Assembly (NCBI RefSeq): GCF_016482685.1 | Contig: NZ_JACYHF010000005.1 | Span: 310,001-374,000, forward strand | Source: Streptomyces sp. DSM 110735 | GTDB lineage: Bacteria; Actinomycetota; Actinomycetes; Streptomycetales; Streptomycetaceae | Reading direction: 5' to 3' | Length of the DNA stretch: 64,000 nucleotides | Shown: positions 27,913 to 38,840 of the stretch, piece after piece | Numbering within the stretch: position 1 is the stretch's first letter | Layout of the letters: each line of letters starts with the position of its first letter | The notes under the pieces: generated by a model | Seen by the model: the letters and a program-made list of their open reading frames with translations, nothing else | The model's database searches: none | What the model was told of the DNA's origin: nothing | Made by a program: the position numbers and the translations under genes

Positions 27913-29365
27913 TGACGTACACGTTGCGGAGGACGGACGTGCCCTCCGCCGCCATCATCGCCAGGAGGACGACGACCGCGGGGCGGAGTGCGGGCGGGCA
28001 CATCATCTCGGCGGCGCGCCAGCGGGTGGGGCCCTCGACCAGGACGCGGTGGGGGTCGAGGAGTTGGAGGCGGCCGCCGAGGCGGTTGAGGTCGGTGAGG
28101 TAGATCGCGCGGTTGTCGTAGACCCAGTCGTGGATCAGGGTCTTGCCCTGGGCGACGGCGGCGATGGCGGCGAAGAACGGGACGTTGTCGATGTTGAGGC
28201 CGGGGAACGGCATCGGGTGGATCTTGTCGATCGGCGCCTCCAGCTTGGAGGGGCGGACCGTGAGGTCGACCAGGCGGGTACGGCCGTTGTCGGCGAAGTA
28301 CTCGCGGCTGCGGTCGTGGTCGAGACCCATCTCCTCCAGGACCGCCAGCTCGATCTCCAGGAACTCGATCGGCACCCGGCGGACCGTCAGCTCCGACTCC
28401 GTCACCACGGCGGCGGCGACCAGGCTCATCGCCTCGACCGGGTCCTCGGAGGGGGAGTAGTCGACATCGATGTCGATGTTCGGGACGCCGTGCACGGTGA
28501 GGGTGGTGGTGCCGATGCCCTCGACCCGTACGCCCAGAGCCTCCAGGAAGAAGCACAGGTCCTGGACCATGTAGTTGGAGGAGGCGTTGCGGATGACGGT
28601 CACGCCGTCGTGGCGGGCGGCAGCCAGCAGCGCGTTCTCGGTCACGGTGTCGCCGCGCTCGGTCAGGACGATCGGGCGGTCGGGGCGGACGGTGCGGTCC
28701 ACCACGGCGTGGTACTGCCCCTCGGTCGCCGCGATGTCCAGACCGAAGCGGCGCAGCGCGATCATGTGCGGCTCGATGGTGCGGGTGCCGAGGTCGCAGC
28801 CGCCCGCGTACGGCAGCATGAAGCGGTCCATGCGGTGCAGCAGCGGGCCGAGGAACATGATGATCGAGCGGGTGCGGACGGCCGCCTCCGCGTCGATCGC
28901 GTCCATCTCCAGTTGGGCCGGGGGGACGAGTTCGAGGTCGACGCCGTCGTTGATCCAGCGGGTGCGCACGCCGATGGAGTTGAGCACCTCCAGGAGGCGG
29001 TACACCTCCTCGATGCGGGCGACCCGGCGCAGGACGGTACGGCCCTTGTTCAGCAGGGACGCGCACAGCAGGGCGACGCAGGCGTTCTTGCTCGTCTTGA
29101 CGTCGATGGCGCCGGACAGGCGGCGACCGCCGACGACGCGCAGGTGCATCGGACCCGCGTAGCCCAGCGACACGATCTCGCTGTCCAGGGCTTCCCCGAT
29201 GCGGGCGATCATCTCAAGGCTGATGTTCTGGTTCCCGCGCTCGATGCGGTTGACCGCGCTCTGACTGGTGCCGAGAGCGTCCGCGAGCTGGGTCTGAGTC
29301 CAGCCGCGGTGCTGCCGGGCGTCACGGATGAGCTTGCCGATGCGTGCGAGGTAGTCGTCTGACAT
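27836..29365 (-). CDS. HTH (XRE-type) - UDP-GlcNAc enolpyruvyl transferase (MurA-like) fusion
   Basis: 509 residues. Residues ~6-65 are an XRE/Cro-type HTH: IGKLIRDARQHRGWTQTQLA and LGTSQSAVNRIERGNQNISL. From ~72 on is a complete EPSP-synthase/MurA fold: GGRRLSGAIDVKTSKNACVA with the conserved Lys-Asn, and PYAGGCDLGTRTIEPHMIAL with Cys190 at the position of the catalytic MurA cysteine, and AMSLVAAAVVTESELTVRRV. Streptomycetes have a separate canonical MurA, so this may be a paralogue acting as a cell-wall-precursor sensor or a regulated second enzyme. A palindrome of HTH-operator type lies 12 bases upstream of its ATG. Confidence 0.9.
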   Translation of the reverse strand: MSDDYLARIGKLIRDARQHRGWTQTQLADALGTSQSAVNRIERGNQNISLEMIARIGEALDSEIVSLGYAGPMHLRVVGGRRLSGAIDVKTSKNACVALLCASLLNKGRTVLRRVARIEEVYRLLEVLNSIGVRTRWINDGVDLELVPPAQLEMDAIDAEAAVRTRSIIMFLGPLLHRMDRFMLPYAGGCDLGTRTIEPHMIALRRFGLDIAATEGQYHAVVDRTVRPDRPIVLTERGDTVTENALLAAARHDGVTVIRNASSNYMVQDLCFFLEALGVRVEGIGTTTLTVHGVPNIDIDVDYSPSEDPVEAMSLVAAAVVTESELTVRRVPIEFLEIELAVLEEMGLDHDRSREYFADNGRTRLVDLTVRPSKLEAPIDKIHPMPFPGLNIDNVPFFAAIAAVAQGKTLIHDWVYDNRAIYLTDLNRLGGRLQLLDPHRVLVEGPTRWRAAEMMCPPALRPAVVVLLAMMAAEGTSVLRNVYVINRGYEDLAERLNSIGAQIEIFRDI

Positions 29366-29376
29366 GAGGTTGAGGC

Positions 29377-29394
29377 TATCTCAGATATGAGATG
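29377..29394. promoter_or_regulatory. Palindromic operator candidate in front of the HTH-MurA gene
   Basis: ATCTCA-GATA-TGAGAT (29378-29393) is a perfect 6-bp inverted repeat and fits the pattern ATCTC-N6-GAGAT. It sits between -12 and -29 relative to the ATG, as expected for autoregulation. The same pattern occurs upstream of aconitase. Confidence 0.55.
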
Positions 29395-29431
29395 GCGCCC
29401 CCTCCGGGGGGTCCATTCGGGTGATGCCGGG

Positions 29432-29629
29432 TCAGTGGCGCTTCGTCGTCGTCCTGCGCCAGCCGAACGGACCGGGCAGATCCATCGAGGTCGTACGGCG
29501 TCCGGTGCTGCTGTGGGTGTGGCGGGGCCCGTGCTTGCCGCCGCCGGTCGTGATGGACCACGAGTGGCGGTTGATGTTCAGTCGGACGCCGGGCAGGATG
29601 CGGAAGCTCTTGCGGAACGTGAGGCCCAC
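29432..29629 (-). CDS. DUF4236 small protein
   Basis: 65 residues from the GTG at 29629 with GGAGGAGA just upstream, a strong ribosome site. The product begins VGLTFRKSFRILPGVRLNIN and continues RHSWSITTGGGKHG, the Phe-Arg-Lys, Pro-Gly-Val-Arg-x-Asn and Ser-x-Ser pattern of DUF4236. The C-terminus is basic and Thr/Ser-rich. Function unknown. It lies on the same strand as, and 62 bases after, the next gene upstream (29692-30261). Confidence 0.75.
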   Translation of the reverse strand: MGLTFRKSFRILPGVRLNINRHSWSITTGGGKHGPRHTHSSTGRRTTSMDLPGPFGWRRTTTKRH

Positions 29630-29691
29630 GGTTGTCTCCTCCGATTGTCGGCGCGGCGGGGCGCCGCTCAACTCGGATACCCCCGAACGGG

Positions 29692-30261
29692 TTACTGATG
29701 GCCGCGGGTCGGCTTTCGCTTCGCCCGGCGAAGTGCCCGCCGCTGCTTGCCCGGCAGCGTTCCGGACAATTCGCCCACTCGGGACGCGTGGTGACCGCCC
29801 GCCTCCGTACCTCCCGGGCACCACCAGGTGACCGCCTCCGCGTCGGACCGCACATGCGTGCCCAGCTTGTGCGCCGGGCACACCGGCCACACCTGCCAGG
29901 ACATCTCCATCACCGTCTCCTGAGCGGCGTCGGCGACCAGGGTGAGCAGGTCCGCGGGGTCCGTCGGCTCCGGTACGCCGGAGTCGTCCGTCGGGTCCGG
30001 GGGGTGCACGGCGTTCCCCTGCCAGCGGCCGTCCGGCAGCGCCACGTAGACCCGCTCGGGTGTCCCTGCCCCATCGGCGGGCTCCACCATCAGCACCAGC
30101 GGCGGGTGTCCGGGCAACGTCGCCACGAGGTCCCGGTTCACCACCTCCAGCGCCCTCTCGAACCCCGGCCACGCACCGGGCTCCGCCCGCCGGGGCTCGG
30201 GGGCGTGAAAGGCGCCGGGCGGTACGCCGTGGGGGAGCGGGTGGTGCGAGAAGTGGCTCAC
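29692..30261 (-). CDS. Hypothetical protein with Cys/His cluster, possibly zinc-binding
   Basis: 189 residues from the GTG at 30261 (product VSHFSHHPLPHGVPPGAFHA). A plausible globular core runs through FERALEVVNRDLVATLPGHP and VYVALPDGRWQGN, then an acidic helix (ADLLTLVADAAQETVMEMSW). QVWPVCPAHKLGTH and TWWCPGG, followed by HH, give a possible CxxH/C/H metal site. The C-terminus is Lys/Arg-rich. I do not recognise the family. Confidence 0.6.
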   Translation of the reverse strand: MSHFSHHPLPHGVPPGAFHAPEPRRAEPGAWPGFERALEVVNRDLVATLPGHPPLVLMVEPADGAGTPERVYVALPDGRWQGNAVHPPDPTDDSGVPEPTDPADLLTLVADAAQETVMEMSWQVWPVCPAHKLGTHVRSDAEAVTWWCPGGTEAGGHHASRVGELSGTLPGKQRRALRRAKRKPTRGHQ

Positions 30262-30495
30262 CGGGGGATGGTCGCACCGGGTGCGGGCACCGGGCGAGGA
30301 AAATTCACCGGGACGGCGGTGTCGCGGGGAGGGTTGGGTGTGCCTGTCGAGGCGTGGACGGCGCTGTGCCTCCCGGGCTGCGTGACGGTGCGTGTCGGCG
30401 GTCACGCGCAGATTGGCGTGATACCGCGTCACCTCCTCGGGGCCCTGACGCACTCGACGCCTTTGCGGTGTCGCGCCTGCGCTAGGTTGCCCGCC

Positions 30496-31044
30496 ATGAC
30501 CGATCTGGGACCTGTCGCCTGGCCACCCGTCCCGACAAGGACCGAACGGCTTGTACTCCGCGAGTCCGAGGCTCGGGACCGTGCGGCGTTCATCGAACTG
30601 TCCGCTTCGCCGGAGGTGCGTACCTATCTCGGTGGCCCTCGGCCCCGTGACGAGCTTGAACGTGCCGTGCCTGCACTGCCGGGGCGGCGCCCTGGCCTCT
30701 TCGTGGTCGATCTCGACGGGGCGATGATCGGAGTGATCTCGCTCGACCGGCGGGGCGCGGAGCGTCCGGGGCATGTCCGGCCGGATGCCGGGGAGGCTGA
30801 GCTCAGCTATGTGTTCCTGCCGGAGGCGTGGGGGCGTGGGTATGCCGCCGAGGCGTGCACGGCGGTGCTCGGCTGGTTCGCCGACGCGATTCCCGGTGAG
30901 CCGGTGGTGCTCTGCACTCAGACTGCCAACGTCCCCTCGATGCGCCTCGCGGCGAAGCTGGGGTTCATCGAGGTGGAACGGTTCGAGGAGTGGGGTGCCG
31001 AGCAGTGGTTCGGCATGTGGTCCCCGGTCGCGGTGTCCGGTTGA
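30496..31044 (+). CDS. GNAT-family N-acetyltransferase
   Basis: 182 residues from ATG 30496. RimJ/RimL-type pattern: PTRTERLVLRESEARDRAAF at the start, LSYVFLPEAWGRGYAAEACT with the acetyl-CoA loop (WGRGYA), and NVPSMRLAAKLGFIEVERFE near the end. Members acetylate small molecules or protein N-termini; the substrate is unknown. The 234-base gap upstream shows no gene. Confidence 0.88.
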   Translation: MTDLGPVAWPPVPTRTERLVLRESEARDRAAFIELSASPEVRTYLGGPRPRDELERAVPALPGRRPGLFVVDLDGAMIGVISLDRRGAERPGHVRPDAGEAELSYVFLPEAWGRGYAAEACTAVLGWFADAIPGEPVVLCTQTANVPSMRLAAKLGFIEVERFEEWGAEQWFGMWSPVAVSG

Positions 31045-31144
31045 GCCGGTCTGGCGGCCGCCGGGGGCGCGTCGGCGGACGAAGCTCGGTGAGGGCGGTC
31101 ACGCCGGGCCCGGGCATGACCATCCAGCCCCCATGTACTAGAGT

Positions 31145-31162
31145 TATCTCGACATCGAGATA
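31145..31162. promoter_or_regulatory. 18-bp palindromic operator upstream of aconitase
   Basis: TATCTCG-ACAT-CGAGATA has perfect 7-bp arms and shares the ATCTC-N6-GAGAT pattern with the site before the HTH-MurA gene. In S. coelicolor the MarR-type regulator TamR is known to bind the aconitase promoter, so this may be its site; binding by the HTH-MurA fusion is the alternative. Confidence 0.6.
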
Positions 31163-31204
31163 TCTGCCGAGGCGCACCGCAGCAGCCGTACCGGTAAGGG
31201 TTAC

Positions 31205-31223
31205 CTAACTTAGCCTTACCTTA
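31205..31223 (-). promoter_or_regulatory. Iron-box-like site (DmdR/IdeR type) upstream of aconitase
   Basis: On the minus strand the 19 bases read TAAGGTAAGGCTAAGTTAG, matching 13-14 positions of the DmdR1/IdeR consensus TTAGGTTAGGCTCACCTAA. It lies 68 bases before the GTG start of a 4Fe-4S enzyme. Confidence 0.5.
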
Positions 31224-31224
31224 G

Positions 31225-34008
<2,784 letters not shown>

Positions 34009-34028
34009 GCGGTCCGGAAACGCGGTTG

Positions 34029-34060
34029 AAGGGCCGTATCCCCTCGGGGGTACGGCCCTT
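34029..34060 (+). terminator. Terminator of acnA
   Basis: AAGGGCCGTA (34029-34038) and TACGGCCCTT (34051-34060) are perfect arms, with an inner CCCC/GGGG extension leaving a two-base loop. It starts 20 bases after the acnA stop. Confidence 0.85.
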
Positions 34061-34064
34061 CGTC

Positions 34065-34493
34065 GTGTACGGAGTACTCACCGTCTCACCGTCGCGCCGG
34101 AGACGGCCCTGGTCCCGCAGGACTCCCACGTTCGCGGACGTCTCCGTCGCCCTGCTGCTCTTCGCGGTGGAGGCGCTGGTGCTCTGGGGAGCCGTCCTCG
34201 GGTACGGACTGCAGTCCTGGGGTGCGCAAGGGGAGCGGTCGGAGATCGACGCCGCCGCGCTCGCGGAGATCGGCCGGCTGCGCGGCGCGGCCGTCGTCGT
34301 GACCGTCTGCACCGTACTCGCGCTGCTCTCCCGCGCGCCCTGGACCGTCGCCTCGCAGGTGATCGTGGCGCTGGCGGTGGGGGCGCTGCTCGCGCAGGTT
34401 CAGCGTGACTACGACCGGAGCCATCCGGTGCCTGCGCCCACGCCGACGACACGTCATGTGCCGTGCTACAGCGGCAGCGGCACTTGTGAGTGA
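34065..34493 (+). CDS. Small two-helix membrane protein, DUF6234-like
   Basis: 142 residues from GTG 34065; an ATG at 34026 is in frame but lies within the acnA terminator stem, so it is rejected. Two hydrophobic segments (SVALLLFAVEALVLWGAVLG and AAVVVTVCTVLALL...VIVALAVGALLAQ) flank a short loop. The N-terminus is strongly basic ([12 protein letters not shown]) and the tail has two cysteines. I recall similar Streptomyces proteins as DUF6234 but am unsure. Function unknown. Confidence 0.55.
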   Translation: MYGVLTVSPSRRRRPWSRRTPTFADVSVALLLFAVEALVLWGAVLGYGLQSWGAQGERSEIDAAALAEIGRLRGAAVVVTVCTVLALLSRAPWTVASQVIVALAVGALLAQVQRDYDRSHPVPAPTPTTRHVPCYSGSGTCE

Positions 34494-34523
34494 CCCCGGC
34501 CGGAGCGTCGCTCCGGGCCGGGG
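34494..34523. terminator. Terminator hairpin between convergent genes
   Basis: CCCCGGCCGGAGCG (34494-34507) pairs with CGCTCCGGGCCGGGG (34509-34523) with one bulged base. It lies between the stops of the membrane protein and the GMC oxidoreductase genes. Confidence 0.75.
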
Positions 34524-34539
34524 AACACCGTCCGGGTCC

Positions 34540-36138
34540 TCAGCTTCTCCCCGTCCCGGACCGGCCGCGGGCGGCGGTCGCCGGTTCCGTGGTGAGGAAC
34601 CGGGCCGCCGCCTCGCCGATCATCACCGAGGGCGCGTTGGTGTTGGCCGAGGTGATGACCGGCATGACCGAGGCGTCGGCGACTCGCAGACCCGTGATGC
34701 CGTGGACGCGGAGGCGGGCGTCGACCACGGACTCCGGTCCGCCGCCCATGGCGCAGGTGCCCGCCGTGTGCTGGTAGGGGAGGCACGCGTCCCGCAGGAA
34801 CGCCCTGATCCGCCGTCCGTCCAGGGGTCCCGCCGGGGCGATACGGCGCCGGATCAGCGCGCGGTGGGCGGGCTGGTCCGCGAGGTCGAGACCCAGCTCC
34901 ACCGCCGCCGACAGGGCGTCCACGTCCGCCCGTTCGGTGAGCAGGTTCGGCTGGATCTCCAGCGGACCGCCGGGATCGGCCGACAGCAGCCGGAGGTGGC
35001 CACGGCTCTCGACCCGCATCAGCCCCGGCAGGACCGAGAAGGCGTGCGGCGGGGGAGGGGGAGGGGACACCGCGCCGATCTCTGGTGTCACGTACGGCAG
35101 TTGGATGGACACGAACATCAGGTCGGGGGACGGACGGCCCGGACCGCTGGGCCAGAAGACCATGCCGCCCTCCAGATTGTGGTCCGGGGGCGGCAGCGCG
35201 CGCCGGGTCTCGAAGCACAGCCCCGCGAGCAGCGGGTGCTCCTGGAGGTTCTGTCCCACGCCGGGCAGGTCGGCCACCGCCCTGATGCCGAGCCCCGCCA
35301 GCTCGTCGGCGGGGCCGATCCCGGACAGCATCAGCAGCCGGGGACTGTCGACGGCACCCGCCGACAGCACCACCTCGCCGGTCGCGCGGACCCGGTGCAC
35401 CCCGCCCTCCCGCGCGAACTCCACGCCCGTGCACCGGTTTCCGGCGAAGGTCAGCCGCCGGACGGTCGCCCGGGTGACCACGGTGAGCCGGGGATGGCCG
35501 AGCAGCGGCCGGAGATAGCCGTGCCAGGAGTTCCAGCGCCGCCCGTCACGGACGTTCATGCTGACCGGTCCCGCGCCGAGCGGCTCGGGAACGTTGATGT
35601 CGTCCAGGTACGGCATGCCGTAGGACAGGCAACTGTCGATCAGGGCGCCCGCGACGGGATGCAGGTCCCTGGCCCGCTCCACCCGGAGGGGTCCGCCCGC
35701 GCCGCGATGGGCGCTCGGTCCGTCCTCCCAGTCCTCGGACCCGGTGAAGTACGGCAGGACCGAGGCGTAGTCCCAGCCGGGGTTGCCCGCCGCCGCCCAG
35801 CCGTCGTAGTCCGCCGCCCGGCCACGCGCCCACACCAGCGCGTTGACGGCACCGGAGCCGCCGACGACCTTCCCCCGGGCCAGCGGCAGCGGGCGGTTCC
35901 CGGCGTGCGGGTTCGGGGCGTACCGGTAGTTCCAGTCGTAGTCCGAGCCGAAGTTCTCCACCCACCGCCGCGGACAGGTGAGGCTCGGGGCGTCGTCGCG
36001 CCCTCCGCCCGCCTCCAGGACCAGGACGCGTCCCTGGGTCCGGCCCAGCAGACGCGCCGCGACGACACAGCCCGCGGAACCGGCGCCCACCACGATGTGG
36101 TCGTACTCCCGCGCCCTCCTGCTCGCGCCCCCGGTCAT
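34540..36138 (-). CDS. GMC-family FAD-dependent alcohol/choline-type oxidoreductase
   Basis: 532 residues from the ATG at 36138, within the stop of the aldehyde dehydrogenase gene (ATGA). FAD Rossmann motif IVVGAGSAGCVVAARLLG, GMC signature 1 GKVVGGSGAVNALVWARG, signature 2 SAGAVDSPRLLMLSGIGP, and active-site His457 in YQHTAGTCAMG with Asn501 in NTNAPSV. An oligo-proline run (PPPPPP) sits in a surface loop. It oxidises a primary alcohol to an aldehyde, which the coupled dehydrogenase would take to the acid. The pairing recalls choline-to-betaine oxidation, but the substrate is not proven and no BCCT transporter is present. Confidence 0.9.
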   Translation of the reverse strand: MTGGASRRAREYDHIVVGAGSAGCVVAARLLGRTQGRVLVLEAGGGRDDAPSLTCPRRWVENFGSDYDWNYRYAPNPHAGNRPLPLARGKVVGGSGAVNALVWARGRAADYDGWAAAGNPGWDYASVLPYFTGSEDWEDGPSAHRGAGGPLRVERARDLHPVAGALIDSCLSYGMPYLDDINVPEPLGAGPVSMNVRDGRRWNSWHGYLRPLLGHPRLTVVTRATVRRLTFAGNRCTGVEFAREGGVHRVRATGEVVLSAGAVDSPRLLMLSGIGPADELAGLGIRAVADLPGVGQNLQEHPLLAGLCFETRRALPPPDHNLEGGMVFWPSGPGRPSPDLMFVSIQLPYVTPEIGAVSPPPPPPHAFSVLPGLMRVESRGHLRLLSADPGGPLEIQPNLLTERADVDALSAAVELGLDLADQPAHRALIRRRIAPAGPLDGRRIRAFLRDACLPYQHTAGTCAMGGGPESVVDARLRVHGITGLRVADASVMPVITSANTNAPSVMIGEAAARFLTTEPATAARGRSGTGRS

Positions 36139-37637
36139 GAGCCCAGCACCATCGTGAAGGCGGCGCGGTTCGCGCGCGCGCCGGACCGGTCGACGCTGAT
36201 GAACTTGGACTCGGTGTAGGCGTCGAGGGCGCCCGGACCGCCCTCGCGTCCCAGACCGCTCTCCTTCATCCCGCCGAACGGATAGGCGGTCGGCGTCACG
36301 TGCCAGTCGTTGACGAACACCATCCCGGCGTCGATCCGCCGGGCGACGTCGAGCGCCCGCTCCTCGTCCCTGCCCCACACCCCGGCGGACAGCCCGTACG
36401 AGGTGTCGTTGGCGAGCGCGACCGCGTCCTCGACCGAGTCGTAGGCGAGGACCGTCAGGACCGGTCCGAACACCTCCTCGCGGGCGATGCGGGAGTCGTT
36501 CGTGACACCGGCGACGACGGTCGGCTCGATCCAGTTCCCCGTCCCGAACCGCTCGCCCTCGGGGACACCCCCGCCGCAGACGACGGTCGCGCCGTCGGCA
36601 CGTGCCTTCTCGACGCGGGCCAGGACGTCGTCCCGCTGCTCCCGCGTGATCATGGGTCCGAGATCGGTCGCCGGGTCGAGCGGGTCACCCACGCGCAGGG
36701 AGCCCGCGCGGGCGGCGAGCGCGCTCAGGAAGTCGGCTTCGCGCTCCCGTGGCACCAGGAGGCGGCTGCCCGCCTCGCACGCCTGCCCGTTGTTGGCCAT
36801 GACCGCGTACAGCGCGCCGTCCACCGCGAGATCGAGACCGGCGTCCGGCAGGACGATGTTCGGTCCCTTGCCGCCCAGCTCCAGCGTCACCCGCCGTACC
36901 GTGTCGGCGCTCTGCCGCAGGATCTCCTTGCCCACCTCGGTGGAGCCGGTGAAGGCGGTCTTGCGGACGCCCGGGTGCCCGCTGAGATGAGCGCCCACCG
37001 GTACGCCGTCCCCCGTGACCACGTTGAGCACACCGGGCGGCAGACCCGCCGCCTCGAACTCCCGGGCCAGCTCCAGAGCCAGCAGCGGGGTGTGCTCGTC
37101 CGGCTTGAGGACCACGGTGTTCCCGGCAGCCAGCGCGGGACCGACCTTCAGCGCCGTCACGGTCAGCGGAAGATTCCACGGCACGATCGCCGCGACCACA
37201 CCGAGAGGTTCCCGGCGCAGAATTCCGGTGCTCTGGAACGGGTGCATGGCGGGACCGGGGATTTCGAAGGCGTACGACTCCGCCAGGTCCGCGAAATACC
37301 GCAGGTGCGCGATGCTCAGACCGAGATGCAGAATGCGGCTGGTGCGGATCGTCGCGCCGTTCTCCCGTGTCTGGAGGACGGCGAGTTCCTCCTGGCGGCG
37401 CTCCAGCGCGTCCGCGACCGTACGGATGATCCGGGCGCGTCGCTCGGGCGGAGTCCGGCGCCAGGAACCGTCCGCGTGCGCGGCGGAGGCGGCGGCGACC
37501 GCCCGGTCGACGTCGTCCGTGGTGCCGCGCGCGACGGTCGCCACCGGCTCGCCGGTGGCGGGGTCGGTGATCGTGCGATGATCCGCGCTGTCGGTCCATT
37601 CGCCATTCACGTACAGCGAATAGTAGGGAATCTTCAT
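36135..37637 (-). CDS. NAD(P)-dependent aldehyde dehydrogenase
   Basis: 500 residues from the ATG at 37637, normal ALDH length. Cofactor region IVPWNLPLTVTALKVGPALA and FTGSTEVGKEIL, general base Glu253 in TLELGGKGPN, nucleophile Cys287 in NNGQACEAGSRL, and the C-terminal VTPTAYPFGGMKESGLGREG. It is translationally coupled to the GMC oxidoreductase. It diverges from a LuxR-type regulator across a 168-base gap with three 13-bp iterons, which suggests local regulation. Confidence 0.94.
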   Translation of the reverse strand: MKIPYYSLYVNGEWTDSADHRTITDPATGEPVATVARGTTDDVDRAVAAASAAHADGSWRRTPPERRARIIRTVADALERRQEELAVLQTRENGATIRTSRILHLGLSIAHLRYFADLAESYAFEIPGPAMHPFQSTGILRREPLGVVAAIVPWNLPLTVTALKVGPALAAGNTVVLKPDEHTPLLALELAREFEAAGLPPGVLNVVTGDGVPVGAHLSGHPGVRKTAFTGSTEVGKEILRQSADTVRRVTLELGGKGPNIVLPDAGLDLAVDGALYAVMANNGQACEAGSRLLVPREREADFLSALAARAGSLRVGDPLDPATDLGPMITREQRDDVLARVEKARADGATVVCGGGVPEGERFGTGNWIEPTVVAGVTNDSRIAREEVFGPVLTVLAYDSVEDAVALANDTSYGLSAGVWGRDEERALDVARRIDAGMVFVNDWHVTPTAYPFGGMKESGLGREGGPGALDAYTESKFISVDRSGARANRAAFTMVLGS

Positions 37638-37666
37638 TTCTCCTCGCTTTCACGGGTCGGATGCGA

Positions 37667-37705
37667 ATTCGCGGACCGGATTCGCGGACCGGATTCGCGG
37701 ACCGG
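37667..37705. repeat. Three perfect 13-bp iterons in the ALDH/LuxR divergent promoter region
   Basis: ATTCGCGGACCGG at 37667, 37680 and 37693, followed by a further ACCGG. They lie 30-68 bases upstream of the aldehyde dehydrogenase start and about 100 bases from the LuxR-type gene. Likely operators for the adjacent regulator. Confidence 0.8.
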
Positions 37706-37805
37706 ACCGGTCGGAAAAGGGAATCGCGATCAGCGTAGGTTTCACCCGCGTACACGGAACACCCAGTAAGCTGGGGAATCGGCCGCATGTCAGGGCGGGT
37801 GGATC

Positions 37806-38840
37806 ATGAACGCTTCCCGGCTCCACCGGAGCCTTCGGAAACTGGCGGGACAGGGGCTGGGATCGTCCGCGTACCGGCACGAGTCCGCGGACCGGATCGC
37901 CGCGGCGGTCGGCGCCGACGCGTACTGCTTCGCCGAGACCGACCCGGAGTCGCTGCTCGCCACCACCTACGCGACCGGCAACCTCGACCGGTCCGGCGCC
38001 GCCCTGCTGCACTTCAACGAACTCGGCCAGCGCGACTTCCTGAAGCTGCGCGCCCTGGCCGGTAGCCCGGACCCCGCCGGTGCCCTGTCGGCGGTGACCG
38101 GCGGTCGGCTCGACCGCAGCGCGCGCCACCGGGAGCTGCTCGCCCCGCTGGGCTTCGGTGACGAGATCCGGGCCGTCGCGCGCACCGACGGGCGGGTCTG
38201 GGGATTCCTGCACCTCTTCCGCCGGGAGGACCGGTCCGCCTTCGACCCGGACGAGGTCGGTGTGGTCGCCGCGGCGGCGCCGCTGCTGGCCGCGGGCATC
38301 CGTGACGCCGCCCTCGGCTCGCCGGGGCTCGCCCACGACGTGCCGGGTCCCGTGCTGGCGCTGCTCGACGACACCGACCGCGTCGTGGAGTCGACGCCCG
38401 GTGCCGACGAGGTGCTGGCCGCACTGCGCGACCCGGACGAACGGCGGGCGGACACCCCGGACATCGCCGTCATGATGGCCGTCCTCGCCCGGGCGCCCGC
38501 CGCGGCGTCCGCTCCGGTCACCGTCCGGGTGCGGACGAGGGCGGGGCGCTGGTTCTCGCTGCACGTGGGCACGACCACCGCGGACGGGGGTGCCCGGCGG
38601 ATCGCGCTGATCCTGGAACCCGTCGCGGCTCCGCTGACACCGGAGACCTGGCGCGCCCGCTTCGGACTGTCGGCGGGGGAGGCGGAGGTGGTCGAGAAGA
38701 TGCTCGCCGGACGCTCCACGGCGCAGACGGCGGCCGAGCTGATGATCTCCCCGTGGACCGTGCAGGACCGGTTCACCAGCGTTTTCGCCAAGACGGGTGT
38801 ACACAGCCGCCGTGAACTGACCGGTCTGCTGCGCCCCTGA
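37806..38840 (+). CDS. LuxR-type regulator with N-terminal GAF-like domain
   Basis: 344 residues from ATG 37806. The N-terminal ~170 residues look like a GAF sensor (ADRIAAAVGADAYCFAETDP, GRVWGFLHLFRREDRSAF, DEVGVVAAAAPLLAAGI). The C-terminus is a LuxR/FixJ HTH: ARFGLSAGEAEVVEKMLAGR, STAQTAAELMISPWTVQDRF and SVFAKTGVHSRRELTGLL. No receiver domain is present, so it senses a ligand rather than a phosphotransfer signal. It is transcribed divergently from the ALDH-GMC operon and is its probable regulator. Confidence 0.88.
   Translation: MNASRLHRSLRKLAGQGLGSSAYRHESADRIAAAVGADAYCFAETDPESLLATTYATGNLDRSGAALLHFNELGQRDFLKLRALAGSPDPAGALSAVTGGRLDRSARHRELLAPLGFGDEIRAVARTDGRVWGFLHLFRREDRSAFDPDEVGVVAAAAPLLAAGIRDAALGSPGLAHDVPGPVLALLDDTDRVVESTPGADEVLAALRDPDERRADTPDIAVMMAVLARAPAAASAPVTVRVRTRAGRWFSLHVGTTTADGGARRIALILEPVAAPLTPETWRARFGLSAGEAEVVEKMLAGRSTAQTAAELMISPWTVQDRFTSVFAKTGVHSRRELTGLLRP

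Noticed and set aside
34026..34064. ATG 34026 as start of the small membrane protein
   Set aside because: It lies inside the strong acnA terminator stem; GTG 34065 just after the hairpin is more credible.
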